This document shows, piece by piece, positions 19,500-29,538 of a stretch of DNA of 36,558 nucleotides. Each line of letters begins with the position of its first letter. Position 1 is the first letter of the stretch. The DNA lies in contig JABSSK010000005.1 of NCBI GenBank assembly GCA_013214265.1, positions 1-36,558 of the forward strand, given 5' to 3'. Source of the stretch: Saprospiraceae bacterium. Lineage in GTDB: Bacteria > Bacteroidota > Bacteroidia > Chitinophagales > Saprospiraceae. Under the pieces are notes generated by a model. The model was not told where the DNA came from, searched no databases, and saw only the letters and a list, made by a program, of their open reading frames with translations. The position numbers were made by a program, and so were the translations under genes.

Positions 19500-20171
19500 C
19501 TACATCTTACTTAAAGACTTTAAGTCGAGCGCATTTATAGCTTTCCTTAGATCTTTTTCTGATACGTTATTTCCTTCAATACTAATGATGAACCGGTCGT
19601 CAACGAATAGGCTGATTTGCCCCTCCTCCCGCCGAGAGTCATATTTCTCAAAAGCAGGATACCCATTGATTTCAGTGGTTCTTTCGTAACCATGTTCTGT
19701 TTCGCTATCCATCTCCAAATCGGTCCAAGCAGCCATAGTTGATGTTAGCATTCCAATACCTGCCACATCGACAATAGAAACGTCAAGTGACTTATCTCCT
19801 CCTTCATATTCCGCCTCTGCTACTGAAAAATTAAAACCCAACATTCCAGTCTTTCGTCCTTCATTTTTAACTTGCTTCATTCCAGCAATTTTCTGGGGCA
19901 TCTGCTTTTTTAACAGCCTAAAATCAACTGCTTCCATTGCTTCTCCATCCTCATCTTTTGTAGTAAGTGCATCTAATAACTTACCCATGGATTCTTCTAA
20001 TCCATCCGAATTAATTGTAATTTTTGAATCCCCATCACTAATAGTAATTCCTTCATTTTCTTCTTCTACTTTTGCTTCCTTCTGAGGATCATCATACCCC
20101 CCAGAACTAAAACAAGAAGTAAGCAAAAGAGAACAAGCTAATAACAACATAGATACGGATTTCATAAGCAT
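19500..20171 (-). CDS. Hypothetical acidic lipoprotein
   Basis: Lipobox MLMKSVSMLLLACSLLLTSC; ends with TAG. Confidence 0.7.
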   Translation of the reverse strand: MLMKSVSMLLLACSLLLTSCFSSGGYDDPQKEAKVEEENEGITISDGDSKITINSDGLEESMGKLLDALTTKDEDGEAMEAVDFRLLKKQMPQKIAGMKQVKNEGRKTGMLGFNFSVAEAEYEGGDKSLDVSIVDVAGIGMLTSTMAAWTDLEMDSETEHGYERTTEINGYPAFEKYDSRREEGQISLFVDDRFIISIEGNNVSEKDLRKAINALDLKSLSKM

Positions 20172-20200
20172 GTATTTTTTAAATTAATTTTTCACTAAAA

Positions 20201-20234
20201 ATAGCCTACATCAAAAATTTTCGACGTAGGCTAT
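20201..20234 (-). terminator. Terminator-like hairpin downstream of lysS
   Basis: atagcctacatc-aaaaattttc-gacgtaggctat, 12-bp stem with one mismatch, T-rich continuation on the minus strand. Confidence 0.65.
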
Positions 20235-20258
20235 CTAGTGTTCGAAGTATGAAAATTA

Positions 20259-22001
20259 TCACTCCGCTTCGGACGATGAACCTTTCTCAGGGCGCATCTG
20301 AGGAAAGAATAATACTTCCTGAATACTTTCCTGATTGGTAAGCATCATAGTTAGTCGATCGATACCAATACCTAATCCAGAAGTTGGAGGCATCCCGTAT
20401 TCTAATGCCCGCAAATAATCTTCATCTAATGCCATTGCCTCTTCATCGCCACGTTGTGCCAAATTAAGCTGATCCACGAAGCGTTCTCGTTGATCGATAG
20501 GATCGTTCAACTCCGAGTATGCATTAGCAATCTCCTTACCATTCACGAAAAGCTCGAACCGCTCAACCAATCCAGGTTTGGATCTGTGCTTTTTTGCTAA
20601 AGGAGTCATTTCGATAGGATAATCTGTAATATAAGTTGGCTGAATAAGGTGGTCTTCCACTTTCTCACCAAAGATTTCATCAATCAGTTTACCCCTACCC
20701 ATTGTTTCATCGATTTCAATATGCCATTGTTTGCAAAGCTGGCGCATCCCATCTTCATCCAATGTACTGATATCAACTCCAGTGTATTTTTCAATGGACT
20801 CATACATTGATAACCGTTCGTACGGTCCCGAAAAATCAATCTCATGCCCACCAATCTGGGCTTTAGTAGTTCCATTTACATCTTTAGCAATGTACTCCAG
20901 GCAATCTTCTACCATTTTCATCATCCAGTTGTAGTCTTTGTAAGCTACATAGATTTCCATCGAGGTAAATTCAGGATTGTGCGTCCGGTCCATTCCTTCA
21001 TTACGGAACATCTTACCAATCTCATAAACACCATCAAAGCCTCCAACAATTAATCGCTTTAAGTACAACTCGTTCGCGATACGCATGTAAAGTGGCATAT
21101 CTAGTGTATTATGATGCGTAGCAAAAGGCCTCGCTGCTGCCCCCCCATGAATAGGTTGGAGTATGGGTGTTTCTACTTCCAGCCATCCGTTGTGGTCAAA
21201 AAATCTGCGCATCGCTGAAATCACCTTAGCTCTTTTAATAAAAATGGCCCGGTGATTAGGATTAACTGTTAGATCAACATAACGCATTCGATAACGCAAT
21301 TCCGGATCAGTGAACGCATCGTAAATATTCCCTTCCTTATCTCTTTTTACGACTGGAAGCGGACGCAAGGACTTACCCAAGAAGGTAAGTGACCGCACAT
21401 GGATCGACACTTCACCGGTGCCTGTAACAAAAAGCTCACCTTGCACACCAATATAATCCCCTATATCGAGGAGCTTAACTAACTTTTTATAGCGGTCCTT
21501 GTCCGATTCTGATTCACCAAGTTCGTTTTTCCCGATGTACAATTGTATTTGGCCATAGCCATCTTGAAGTTTCGCGAATGGGCCCCTTTGCCCCATGAAT
21601 CGGCCTGCTAAGGTCACTTCTTTACCTGCATATTCCTTTAACGCCAATTCTTTTGCTTGAGCAAAAAAAGCATCTAACGTGGTAGGTTCTTTTTCCCACT
21701 CAGCCGCAAAGGTAACTTCCTCCGTGATTGAAAGTCCTTCGGATAGAGAATCATTTGCCAAAAAAGCACTTGCTTTACCCCTCGACTTAAACATTCCTTC
21801 CACCACCTGTAAACTGTCAGCCGCATCTAAGCCATTAACCTTTTGTAGCTCTTCTACCAATTGATCTTTAAAGATAGAGGTAGTCATTTCAGATGTTCTG
21901 AAAGAACGCTCAAAGGTTTCAGCAGGAAATGGATTGAAACCCAATGCCTTTATTTTTTCTAGGTTTTCTCTACGGATTAACTCCTGATCCGACAAAGCCA
22001 T
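20259..22001 (-). CDS. lysS: Lysyl-tRNA synthetase (class II)
   Basis: 580 aa; [72 protein letters not shown]. Confidence 0.98.
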   Translation of the reverse strand: MALSDQELIRRENLEKIKALGFNPFPAETFERSFRTSEMTTSIFKDQLVEELQKVNGLDAADSLQVVEGMFKSRGKASAFLANDSLSEGLSITEEVTFAAEWEKEPTTLDAFFAQAKELALKEYAGKEVTLAGRFMGQRGPFAKLQDGYGQIQLYIGKNELGESESDKDRYKKLVKLLDIGDYIGVQGELFVTGTGEVSIHVRSLTFLGKSLRPLPVVKRDKEGNIYDAFTDPELRYRMRYVDLTVNPNHRAIFIKRAKVISAMRRFFDHNGWLEVETPILQPIHGGAAARPFATHHNTLDMPLYMRIANELYLKRLIVGGFDGVYEIGKMFRNEGMDRTHNPEFTSMEIYVAYKDYNWMMKMVEDCLEYIAKDVNGTTKAQIGGHEIDFSGPYERLSMYESIEKYTGVDISTLDEDGMRQLCKQWHIEIDETMGRGKLIDEIFGEKVEDHLIQPTYITDYPIEMTPLAKKHRSKPGLVERFELFVNGKEIANAYSELNDPIDQRERFVDQLNLAQRGDEEAMALDEDYLRALEYGMPPTSGLGIGIDRLTMMLTNQESIQEVLFFPQMRPEKGSSSEAE

Positions 22002-22022
22002 ACTTTTTGGATTGTTTTATTT

Positions 22023-22057
22023 CAAAAATACGTAGCGTACAATAAATTTGAGCCAAA
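22023..22057 (-). promoter_or_regulatory. Candidate Bacteroidota promoter for lysS
   Basis: Minus strand TTTG (22054-22057) - N23 - TATTTTTG (22023-22030), ~22 nt upstream of the ATG. Confidence 0.45.
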
Positions 22058-22205
22058 ATAAACTTTTCAATGATATAACAGAATACCCAAACCATAATTT
22101 AATGTAACCTATGTAGCTTATCGCCTCTTTTTAATTGATCAGGGAACAACTTTTTTCATTTTATGTTGGTGACCATAATAAATAAATTGTAATAGCAGGA
22201 ATCTC

Positions 22206-23108
22206 ATGCTTAAAATTGCATTCTCACCTATTTACAAATATAAGCTACCTGAAAAGCATCGCTTCCCTATGATTAAATACGAATTGGTGCCTGAACAGCT
22301 ATTATACGAGGGTACCATCACGGAACAAAACTTTTTTTACCCACCCCAATTACCAGAAGACATTTTACTTTTAACCCACTCAAAATCGTATTGGGACCGA
22401 CTTCGTAACCAGCAACTAACCCGTAAAGAAATTAGAGCCATCGGTTTTCCTATGTCCATTCAGTTAGTCATACGTGGCTTACATATTGCTAATGGCACAT
22501 TACAATGTGCATATTATGCAATGCAACACGGTATTGCAATGAATATTGCAGGGGGTACCCATCACAGCTTCCGATCTCACGGGGAAGGTTTTTGTGTGTT
22601 TAATGATATTGCAATAGCAGCAAATGCGCTACTACATGCTAGAAAAGTGAAAAAAATCTTGGTTGTTGACTTGGATGTTCATCAGGGAAATGGCACTGCG
22701 CACCTATTTCAACAAGAACAAAGGGTATTCACCTTCAGTATGCATGGTGCCAAAAATTACCCCACTCGTAAAGAACAATCCAATCTGGACATTGGCCTGC
22801 CCGACGGAACACCCGATGGTCCTTATCTGGATATATTAAAAAATATCCTCCCCCAACTCTTCGACCGTATTCAGCCTGATATCGTTTTTTATCTCAGCGG
22901 TGTAGATGTCCTCTCATCAGATAAACTTGGCCGCTTAGGTTTAAGTATTGGAGGCTGTAAAGAACGGGACAGAATTGTTCTCGATACATGTAAAAAAAAT
23001 GGTGTGCCGGTAGCGGTCAGTATGGGTGGAGGATACTCTGAACGTATTGCCCATATTATTGATGCCCATGCCAATACTTTTCGAACAGCGCAGGACATCT
23101 TCTTTTGA
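22206..23108 (+). CDS. Histone deacetylase/acetoin utilization (AcuC/Hda) family protein
   Basis: IAGGTHHSFRSHGEGFCVFNDIAIAA, VVDLDVHQGNGTAHLF, FSMHGAKNYP, FYLSGVDVL. Confidence 0.93.
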   Translation: MLKIAFSPIYKYKLPEKHRFPMIKYELVPEQLLYEGTITEQNFFYPPQLPEDILLLTHSKSYWDRLRNQQLTRKEIRAIGFPMSIQLVIRGLHIANGTLQCAYYAMQHGIAMNIAGGTHHSFRSHGEGFCVFNDIAIAANALLHARKVKKILVVDLDVHQGNGTAHLFQQEQRVFTFSMHGAKNYPTRKEQSNLDIGLPDGTPDGPYLDILKNILPQLFDRIQPDIVFYLSGVDVLSSDKLGRLGLSIGGCKERDRIVLDTCKKNGVPVAVSMGGGYSERIAHIIDAHANTFRTAQDIFF

Positions 23109-23128
23109 TGTCTTCTGAAAAGAAAAAA

Positions 23129-23152
23129 AGTCGCACTTGATATAGTGCGACT
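23129..23152 (+). terminator. Hairpin downstream of the HDAC-like gene
   Basis: agtcgcact-tgatat-agtgcgact, perfect 9-bp stem preceded by an A-tract. Confidence 0.55.
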
Positions 23153-23160
23153 ATCAATAA

Positions 23161-23388
23161 TAATCCCATGAACATATCCAAAATAATCTTTCTTAAGGGC
23201 GGTGGTATTGAAGGTTTTTCTTCGAAATACCTCCGCTTTGTTTAACCAATTCCAAATCTTTTGTTCACCGATGGTTACCTAAGCCAATGGGAACAAAAGA
23301 AAGTATCTTTACATGGAATTAAAAGTTTGATGCGTCCCGGTTGTCCGGGACGATCAACCACAATAATTATAATCCCATGAACATATTC
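23161..23388. repeat. 18-bp direct repeat pair ATAATCCCATGAACATAT about 210 bp apart, bounding a hairpin-rich segment
   Basis: Copies near 23160-23177 and 23369-23386; each copy follows a hairpin. Confidence 0.7.
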
Positions 23389-23606
23389 TTTTATAATTAG
23401 TGTATCACTTTCAATACACTTGTGAGCTTTACCTATGTCTCACAGTACAAATATGCCATCTGTATATCGGCTGTTCAAGGACAATTAACACCCATTGTGA
23501 AAAAAAAATAGCATCACAATACATCATAATCCAATAAAAAAAGTCATTTATAGAACCAAAGCCCTCTAATTGTGAAAAAATAATGCCATCAAGGTCCTAC
23601 AAAACA

Positions 23607-23643
23607 AAAAGCTACCTGCTGTTAATGTTAGCAGGTAGCTTTT
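23607..23643 (-). terminator. Strong terminator hairpin downstream of the coiled-coil gene (possibly bidirectional)
   Basis: aaaagctacctgct-gttaatgtt-agcaggtagctttt, perfect 14-bp stem. Confidence 0.8.
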
Positions 23644-23670
23644 CCTAAACGCTATATTTAGAAATAAAGG

Positions 23671-25083
23671 CTACTCCTCTTCTTCCTTCTGTGGTGATGA
23701 TTCATCAACTGGTTCATCTGTTCCGCTATCAACCTGATCCCCAATAACGACAGCCACGGCTTTTACCGTATCCACTACATCTTCTAGAGCTTCGCCTAGC
23801 ATGGACCCAACAGCCTTGACTATCGACTCACCGGAGTCGCCACTCGAAGCCTGATCGTCATCGTTTGTTGATTTCTTTGTTGATGGCCCTACATCTTTTT
23901 TACCTTCCTTAAGTTGCCGAGCAGCTTTTTCCAACTCATCTGCTTTGTCCTCCAAGGCTTCATTCTGTTCCTGAATCTTTTTAGCAATTTCTTCTTTTGC
24001 TTTTTCCTTGGCTAGCGCCTCCGCTTTTCGTTTTTCTTCTTTTGCTTTTTCCTTCTCTAGTCGCTTCTCCAATTCCTGGCGCGTTTTCACCATATCCGCA
24101 AATTTTTCCTTTTTAGAATCAATCCGATCTTGGATCATTTTGATTTTGGCTTCACGGATCTGGGCTTCTAACTGCCCATCTGTTCGTTCTATCTTTCTTT
24201 GCTGAAAACTAAGCTCATCTTCATCGCGTTTGATTGACCTTTCCATCTTCTTTATTGCTTCTAAAAGGCCATTATATCTACGTTGTAAACGTTCAAAGGG
24301 AGATTTATCGCCAGCTGCATCAGGTCCAAATCGTTTTTCTTTCACTTGCTTAAATGCAGCATCTAAACGATTCCAAACCTTTGCTCTGTCATCCCGTGTG
24401 AATTTGGATTCTCGAAATTTGCGCTGAATCTGCTTCAGCTCATCAAATAAGGTTTGTAATCGCAAGCCTTTACCTAGTCGATCCTCAATATCTTGCAGCT
24501 TTTCCTGAAATTCCTTCTGGGTTTCGGCAGAGCGTTTTTTAAATTCTTCGTCCAGCTTGGACCGCATCGACTTCATTCTAGAAAACAACTCGTTAGTACG
24601 ATCCCGTAGCGTATCCGCATGGTCTTTAAATAGATTGCGCTCCCGTACCTGGGCTTGTACTTTATTCCAAAACGATTTTAGCTCCTCCCACGTTTTTGAA
24701 TCAAAGGCGTCAAGCCCTGAAACCCGATCGCTGATATCGGCAAGCTCCGACTCATAAGCCTGATTTAGACGGGCAGAAAGTACAATAAATTGCCATTCCG
24801 TGTGAGCACGTTGAATAACATCTTCTCGTTCCACCTTAAAACCTTCCGGTAATAAGGGAGCACTGACACTTAATGAACGAACTTCCTTTTGATGTGGATC
24901 CGGAAAGCTTAGTTCTTTATTGTTTCGCCAATCGTTCATTAATTGGTTACTAAGCTCTTCCGTAGCTACGGGCTCCTGAAAAGTATACAAATTTACTTTA
25001 CTTTCAGCGGCTAAAAGCTCTAAGGCCATCAGGGTTCGCTTTCCTTCAGCGTCTAATCCCCATAGGACTATTTTAGTCTTCAT
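23671..25083 (-). CDS. Coiled-coil protein with DUF349-like core, function unknown
   Basis: Likely start MKTKIVLWGLDAEGKRTLMALELL (25083); LFDELKQIQRKFRESKFTRDDRAKVWNRLDAAFKQVKEKRFG resembles DUF349; long KE-rich coiled coil; acidic tail. Confidence 0.75.
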   Translation of the reverse strand: MKTKIVLWGLDAEGKRTLMALELLAAESKVNLYTFQEPVATEELSNQLMNDWRNNKELSFPDPHQKEVRSLSVSAPLLPEGFKVEREDVIQRAHTEWQFIVLSARLNQAYESELADISDRVSGLDAFDSKTWEELKSFWNKVQAQVRERNLFKDHADTLRDRTNELFSRMKSMRSKLDEEFKKRSAETQKEFQEKLQDIEDRLGKGLRLQTLFDELKQIQRKFRESKFTRDDRAKVWNRLDAAFKQVKEKRFGPDAAGDKSPFERLQRRYNGLLEAIKKMERSIKRDEDELSFQQRKIERTDGQLEAQIREAKIKMIQDRIDSKKEKFADMVKTRQELEKRLEKEKAKEEKRKAEALAKEKAKEEIAKKIQEQNEALEDKADELEKAARQLKEGKKDVGPSTKKSTNDDDQASSGDSGESIVKAVGSMLGEALEDVVDTVKAVAVVIGDQVDSGTDEPVDESSPQKEEEE

Positions 25084-25331
25084 AACTCCTGGTTTCTGTT
25101 GTCTTTGATTCAAGTCGTGTACACCTCTACAATTATGTGGGCAATATTATTACGTATATCTATTTGATGTGCCCAAAAAACCCAAAGGTGTTCCCATATT
25201 CTATACAGAATATGGACCATCATTTCTCAAGCGTATTTATTGTAAATCTAATAACTGTACGCCTCAAATCAAAATACGGGATATTACAGCATAACCGATA
25301 GTATAAACATCCAGACCAAACACCACTAGAA

Positions 25332-26336
25332 CTACACCGAAAAGAAACCATGATTATATAGGTAAGCAGCAACCTGAACTGCATTCGTTGCAGCTCCCTT
25401 TCGCAGATTATCTGAGACCACCCACAGATTCAGTCCATTAGGAATAGACTCATCCCGACGAATCCGGCCTACAAATACATCATCTTTATCTTTGGCCATT
25501 AATGGCATTGGATACCCATTATTCGTTACATCATCCTGAACAATGATCCCCGGCGTTTCCCTAAGAAGCTGCTTCACGTCCTCAACAGCAAAAGGATTTT
25601 TAAACGATATATTTACTGATTCGGAATGGCCACCATCTACCGGAACCCGAACTGCAGTAGCTGTTATACCGATTGACTGGTCATCCAGAATTTTACGGGT
25701 CTCATGCACTAATTTCATCTCTTCCTTAGTATAGTCATTATCCAAAAAAACATCGCAATGTGGAAGGCAGTTCTCAAAAATAGGGTGAGGATAGGCCATT
25801 TGTACCGTATCTGGCGTGTAGCCTTTCTTTTCGAGATTATATTGCTTCACAGCTTTTACGCCGGTCCCCGTAAATGATTGATAGGTAGATACGACAATGC
25901 GTTCAATTCCGTAAGCGCGATGCAACGGTGCTAAAGCCATCACCATTTGAATAGTCGAGCAATTTGGATTAGCAATAATCTTATCGGATGGCGTCAAAGC
26001 TTGTGCATTAATTTCAGGTACAACTAATTTCTTTTCCGGATCCATGCGCCAAGCTGAAGAATTATCAATCACAGTTGTTCCAACAGCAGCAAATTGAGGC
26101 GCAAACTCCAGTGATATACTTCCCCCAGCCGAAAATAAAGCAATATCCGGTTGCCTTGCAATTGCCTCCTCCATCGATACTACCGCATACGCCTTATTTC
26201 TAAAAACAACTTTTTTACCTACGGATCGCTCAGAAGCAACAGGAATAAACGTTGAAACCGGAAAATGCTGCTCCTCCAGCACCCGACACATAACTTGGCC
26301 CACTAGGCCTGTAACACCAACTACGGCTAAATTCAT
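25332..26336 (-). CDS. asd: Aspartate-semialdehyde dehydrogenase
   Basis: VVGVTGLVGQVMCRVLEE, NPNCSTIQMVMALAPLHR, VPVDGGHSESVNISF. Confidence 0.96.
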   Translation of the reverse strand: MNLAVVGVTGLVGQVMCRVLEEQHFPVSTFIPVASERSVGKKVVFRNKAYAVVSMEEAIARQPDIALFSAGGSISLEFAPQFAAVGTTVIDNSSAWRMDPEKKLVVPEINAQALTPSDKIIANPNCSTIQMVMALAPLHRAYGIERIVVSTYQSFTGTGVKAVKQYNLEKKGYTPDTVQMAYPHPIFENCLPHCDVFLDNDYTKEEMKLVHETRKILDDQSIGITATAVRVPVDGGHSESVNISFKNPFAVEDVKQLLRETPGIIVQDDVTNNGYPMPLMAKDKDDVFVGRIRRDESIPNGLNLWVVSDNLRKGAATNAVQVAAYLYNHGFFSV

Positions 26337-26467
26337 AAATCAAACATTATTAATTTTCGACTCAAATACAGACATCCACCCTGTATATATCAGAAAACTT
26401 CTTCATTATCATATCTTAGAGGCTCGCAAATATACAAGCTATCCAAACACCACGCCATGCCACCGCT

Positions 26468-29059
26468 ATGAAAAAGCGTTTGTTTTACATTTTCTATTTC
26501 TTTTTACCTGTTGCCCTCTATGGGCAGTTTCCGCTCCATTTTGATCAATCCCCACCACCATTTGGTCCTTTATGGCAGGGTGACACAGCACTTTTTGCTG
26601 CTACCTCGGGAACATTACAGCTAAATAACCCACAAGCAGAAAGTTCCAATGACCACTATCTGTCCATTTTTGCTCCTACCGGCCTACAATCACCAACAAC
26701 CTGGAGGCTTACCTTTAACCTGGACTTTAACCCCTCTGGGTCCAATTATGCCGAATGGATGCTAAGAGGCAACTCCGCCTCACCTAAAGAAGCATCCAAA
26801 GCATATATAATAAGGATTGGTGGTGTCTCTGGTTCCTCTGATGCCATTCAACTATTCCGCCAAGACGGGAACAACCGTACCCTACTGATCACTGGCCAAG
26901 CAGGAGCAGTAGCCAACTCACCTAACGGTACCGTACAGGTAGTCCAGGAAACTAATGGACAGTGGACCCTATTTGCCGACTACAGTGGAAGCGGCCAGTT
27001 TATTACTGAAGGAAGCATAATCGATACGACATACACCGAAGGGCTATTTTCCGGGATACGTTGCGTCTACACGGCCACTCGAAATAATGCCTTTGCTTTT
27101 GACAATTGGGATATTAATCCAATAAATCAAGACCTCACACCCCCCGATCTCATTTCGGCAGAACCCATAACGGATCAATCTATTCAACTTACTTTTTCAG
27201 AGCCCATTCAACAATCCCAAGAGACCAATATGCCTACATATCATATCGAACCTAATAACGATATCACCGAGGTAAGTTTTCCAGCTGGAAATCAAGTTAT
27301 CTTGTCTCTTGCCAATAAATTAGTCAATACCACAACATACACCATAACCGCAGAAAACGTTACGGATCTCAGTCAAAACCAATCTGGTCTTTTAACCGCT
27401 CAATTTACTTACCTAGTCGGCGAACGTCCTGCTATTGGACAAATTTACTTAAGTGAATTTTTTGCTAACCCAGCCACCAATATATCTGGATTACCTCCTG
27501 AGGAATTTATAGAACTCTACAATGGTTCGGATGCGTTTTTAGAGCTGTCTAATCTAGCCATTAGAAGCGGTAGTACCCCCGTGCAACTCCCCGCATTCAT
27601 CATTGGCCCCAAAGGGTTTGTCACCCTTGTCCATACAGGAAATGCCAATGGTTTCCCACCGGGTAACACCTTGGAAGTGCCAAACTTACCTGGCCTATCA
27701 AATATGGGTGATAACATTATCCTAGAAGATGAAAACGGGGTGATTTTTGAATCCTTAACCTATGATCGGTCATGGTTCAACACCTCCTCAGCGCAGTCTG
27801 GGTTGGCTACGCTGGAACGCATCCAATTCGATTTATCGGCTGATTGCTCTGGAAACTGGCAAGGTAGCACCTCCGTTTTTGGTGGAACACCCGGATCAAC
27901 GAATTCTGTCCATGGCGTACCCGTAGAAACAAGCCCACCTACGGTTAAATCCGTAAGTGTTTTATCTGATATCGAGCTTTTGGTCACGTTTTCTGAACGT
28001 GTAGATCCGGTTTCCGCTACCCAGTCCAGTGCGTATAGCATTGCACAGAACATAAGTATTGAAGCCGTAAGTGCCACAGAAGGTGGCTTTTTACTTCTGT
28101 TAGCAGAACCACTGGCACCAGGAATCCAATATACCCTTAGCATAAACCATATTGCGGATTGCCTAGGTAATATCATGACGGAAGCCACTTCGGTATTATT
28201 TGGGATTCCAGAACAACCTGAACCAGGAGACTTGCTGATCAATGAAATATTGTTTCATCCTCAGATCGGTGGAAAAGATTTTATCGAATTATTCAATGCC
28301 TCCAATAAGATAATATCTATTGCAGGCTTAACCATTAGGAACAATGCAAAGCAATCCGGTAGCATCCAAACTACGATAGAATCCTTAAAACTTATTTTTC
28401 CGGGCCAATACGTAGCGCTTACAGAATCGGTTGATGATTTATACCAAAAATATATCATCCCTGATTCAGCTATCCTAGTCGAAAATGACCTGCCTGCCTT
28501 TGACTCAGAAGAAGGTAATGCTACCCTGCTGTCAGGTGCCGTCACCCTCGATGCAGTTGATTACACTGCAAATTGGCACAACAAACTGTTGGAAAATGAA
28601 CGTGGCGTTTCCTTGGAGCGTATATCCAGTGTACTCCCAACGCAATCATCAGGAAACTGGACCTCAGCTGCTGCTGACTCAGGTGTGGCTACACCCGGAT
28701 TCAAGAATAGTCAATCCGTTTCTCCTGTCGCTTCCAGTTCTGATATTTTTCAAATCAGTAACCCTACCTTTTCGCCAGATGGTGACGGCCAGGATGATAT
28801 CTTAAGACTAGACTATGAAACAGAACAGTCGGGTATTGTAGCCAACATTCAGGTTTTTGACGAATCAGGTAGACCCATTAAAACCCTAGCCCGAAATCAA
28901 CTTCTTGGTACTGCTGGTCGCGTTATTTGGGATGGAACCAATGAACAAGGAGAAGCCGGAAGGACCGGTATTTATATTATTTGGATTGAGCTCATTTTGC
29001 CGGAAGGCAATACAGCACAGCAAAAAGAACTCTGCGTATTAGCTCGCAGATTTCAATAA
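26468..29059 (+). CDS. Secreted protein with two lamin-tail domains, Ig-like domains and a C-terminal FlgD-like domain
   Basis: Signal peptide; LYLSEFFANP-type LTD (QIYLSEFFANPATNISGLPPEEFIELYNGS) and second (GDLLINEILFHPQIGGKDFIELFNAS); C-term NPTFSPDGDGQDDILRLDYETEQSGIVANIQVFDESGRPIKTLAR. Confidence 0.85.
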   Translation: MKKRLFYIFYFFLPVALYGQFPLHFDQSPPPFGPLWQGDTALFAATSGTLQLNNPQAESSNDHYLSIFAPTGLQSPTTWRLTFNLDFNPSGSNYAEWMLRGNSASPKEASKAYIIRIGGVSGSSDAIQLFRQDGNNRTLLITGQAGAVANSPNGTVQVVQETNGQWTLFADYSGSGQFITEGSIIDTTYTEGLFSGIRCVYTATRNNAFAFDNWDINPINQDLTPPDLISAEPITDQSIQLTFSEPIQQSQETNMPTYHIEPNNDITEVSFPAGNQVILSLANKLVNTTTYTITAENVTDLSQNQSGLLTAQFTYLVGERPAIGQIYLSEFFANPATNISGLPPEEFIELYNGSDAFLELSNLAIRSGSTPVQLPAFIIGPKGFVTLVHTGNANGFPPGNTLEVPNLPGLSNMGDNIILEDENGVIFESLTYDRSWFNTSSAQSGLATLERIQFDLSADCSGNWQGSTSVFGGTPGSTNSVHGVPVETSPPTVKSVSVLSDIELLVTFSERVDPVSATQSSAYSIAQNISIEAVSATEGGFLLLLAEPLAPGIQYTLSINHIADCLGNIMTEATSVLFGIPEQPEPGDLLINEILFHPQIGGKDFIELFNASNKIISIAGLTIRNNAKQSGSIQTTIESLKLIFPGQYVALTESVDDLYQKYIIPDSAILVENDLPAFDSEEGNATLLSGAVTLDAVDYTANWHNKLLENERGVSLERISSVLPTQSSGNWTSAAADSGVATPGFKNSQSVSPVASSSDIFQISNPTFSPDGDGQDDILRLDYETEQSGIVANIQVFDESGRPIKTLARNQLLGTAGRVIWDGTNEQGEAGRTGIYIIWIELILPEGNTAQQKELCVLARRFQ

Positions 29060-29071
29060 TGCTTTCGCACT

Positions 29072-29434
29072 ATGCTAAAAGGTAGAATACTTAGTTTTAA
29101 ATACGCTTTCACAGGTCTTTGGACATTAGTTAGAACACAACCCAATGCTCGAATTCATGCCATAGCCACTATCGTAGTTATCGTAACGGGTGTCTATTTC
29201 CAGGTAGCACGAGACGAATGGCTTTGGTTGGCTGCCGCAATCGGGGGTGTTTGGGTATCCGAAGCTTTCAATACCGCATTGGAATTTCTAACTGACCTGG
29301 TGTCACCCGATCATCACCCGCTAGCAGGTCATGCCAAAGATGTAGCTGCAGGTGCTGTATTAATAGCTGCGCTGACTGCTATTGTTATTGCTGCCATAAT
29401 TTTTGGTCCTTACTTTTTAGGCGTCATCCACTAA
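29072..29434 (+). CDS. dgkA: Diacylglycerol kinase/undecaprenol kinase family
   Basis: FKYAFTGLWTLVRTQPNARIH, SEAFNTALEFLTDLVSPDHHPLAGHAKDVAAGAVL. Confidence 0.93.
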   Translation: MLKGRILSFKYAFTGLWTLVRTQPNARIHAIATIVVIVTGVYFQVARDEWLWLAAAIGGVWVSEAFNTALEFLTDLVSPDHHPLAGHAKDVAAGAVLIAALTAIVIAAIIFGPYFLGVIH

Positions 29435-29538
29435 CCTCTTATTTTAACACGCACGATTGTGGTCAATGGTTTCATTTTTTGATTCCGATGCTATATTTTC
29501 GCACCCTATTATCAACCAGCCTACAACAAATTAATCTC

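Noticed and set aside
23129-23388. CRISPR-like or retron-like arrangement of repeat plus hairpins
   Set aside because: Only two repeat copies with ~210-bp spacing, no cas or reverse transcriptase gene nearby
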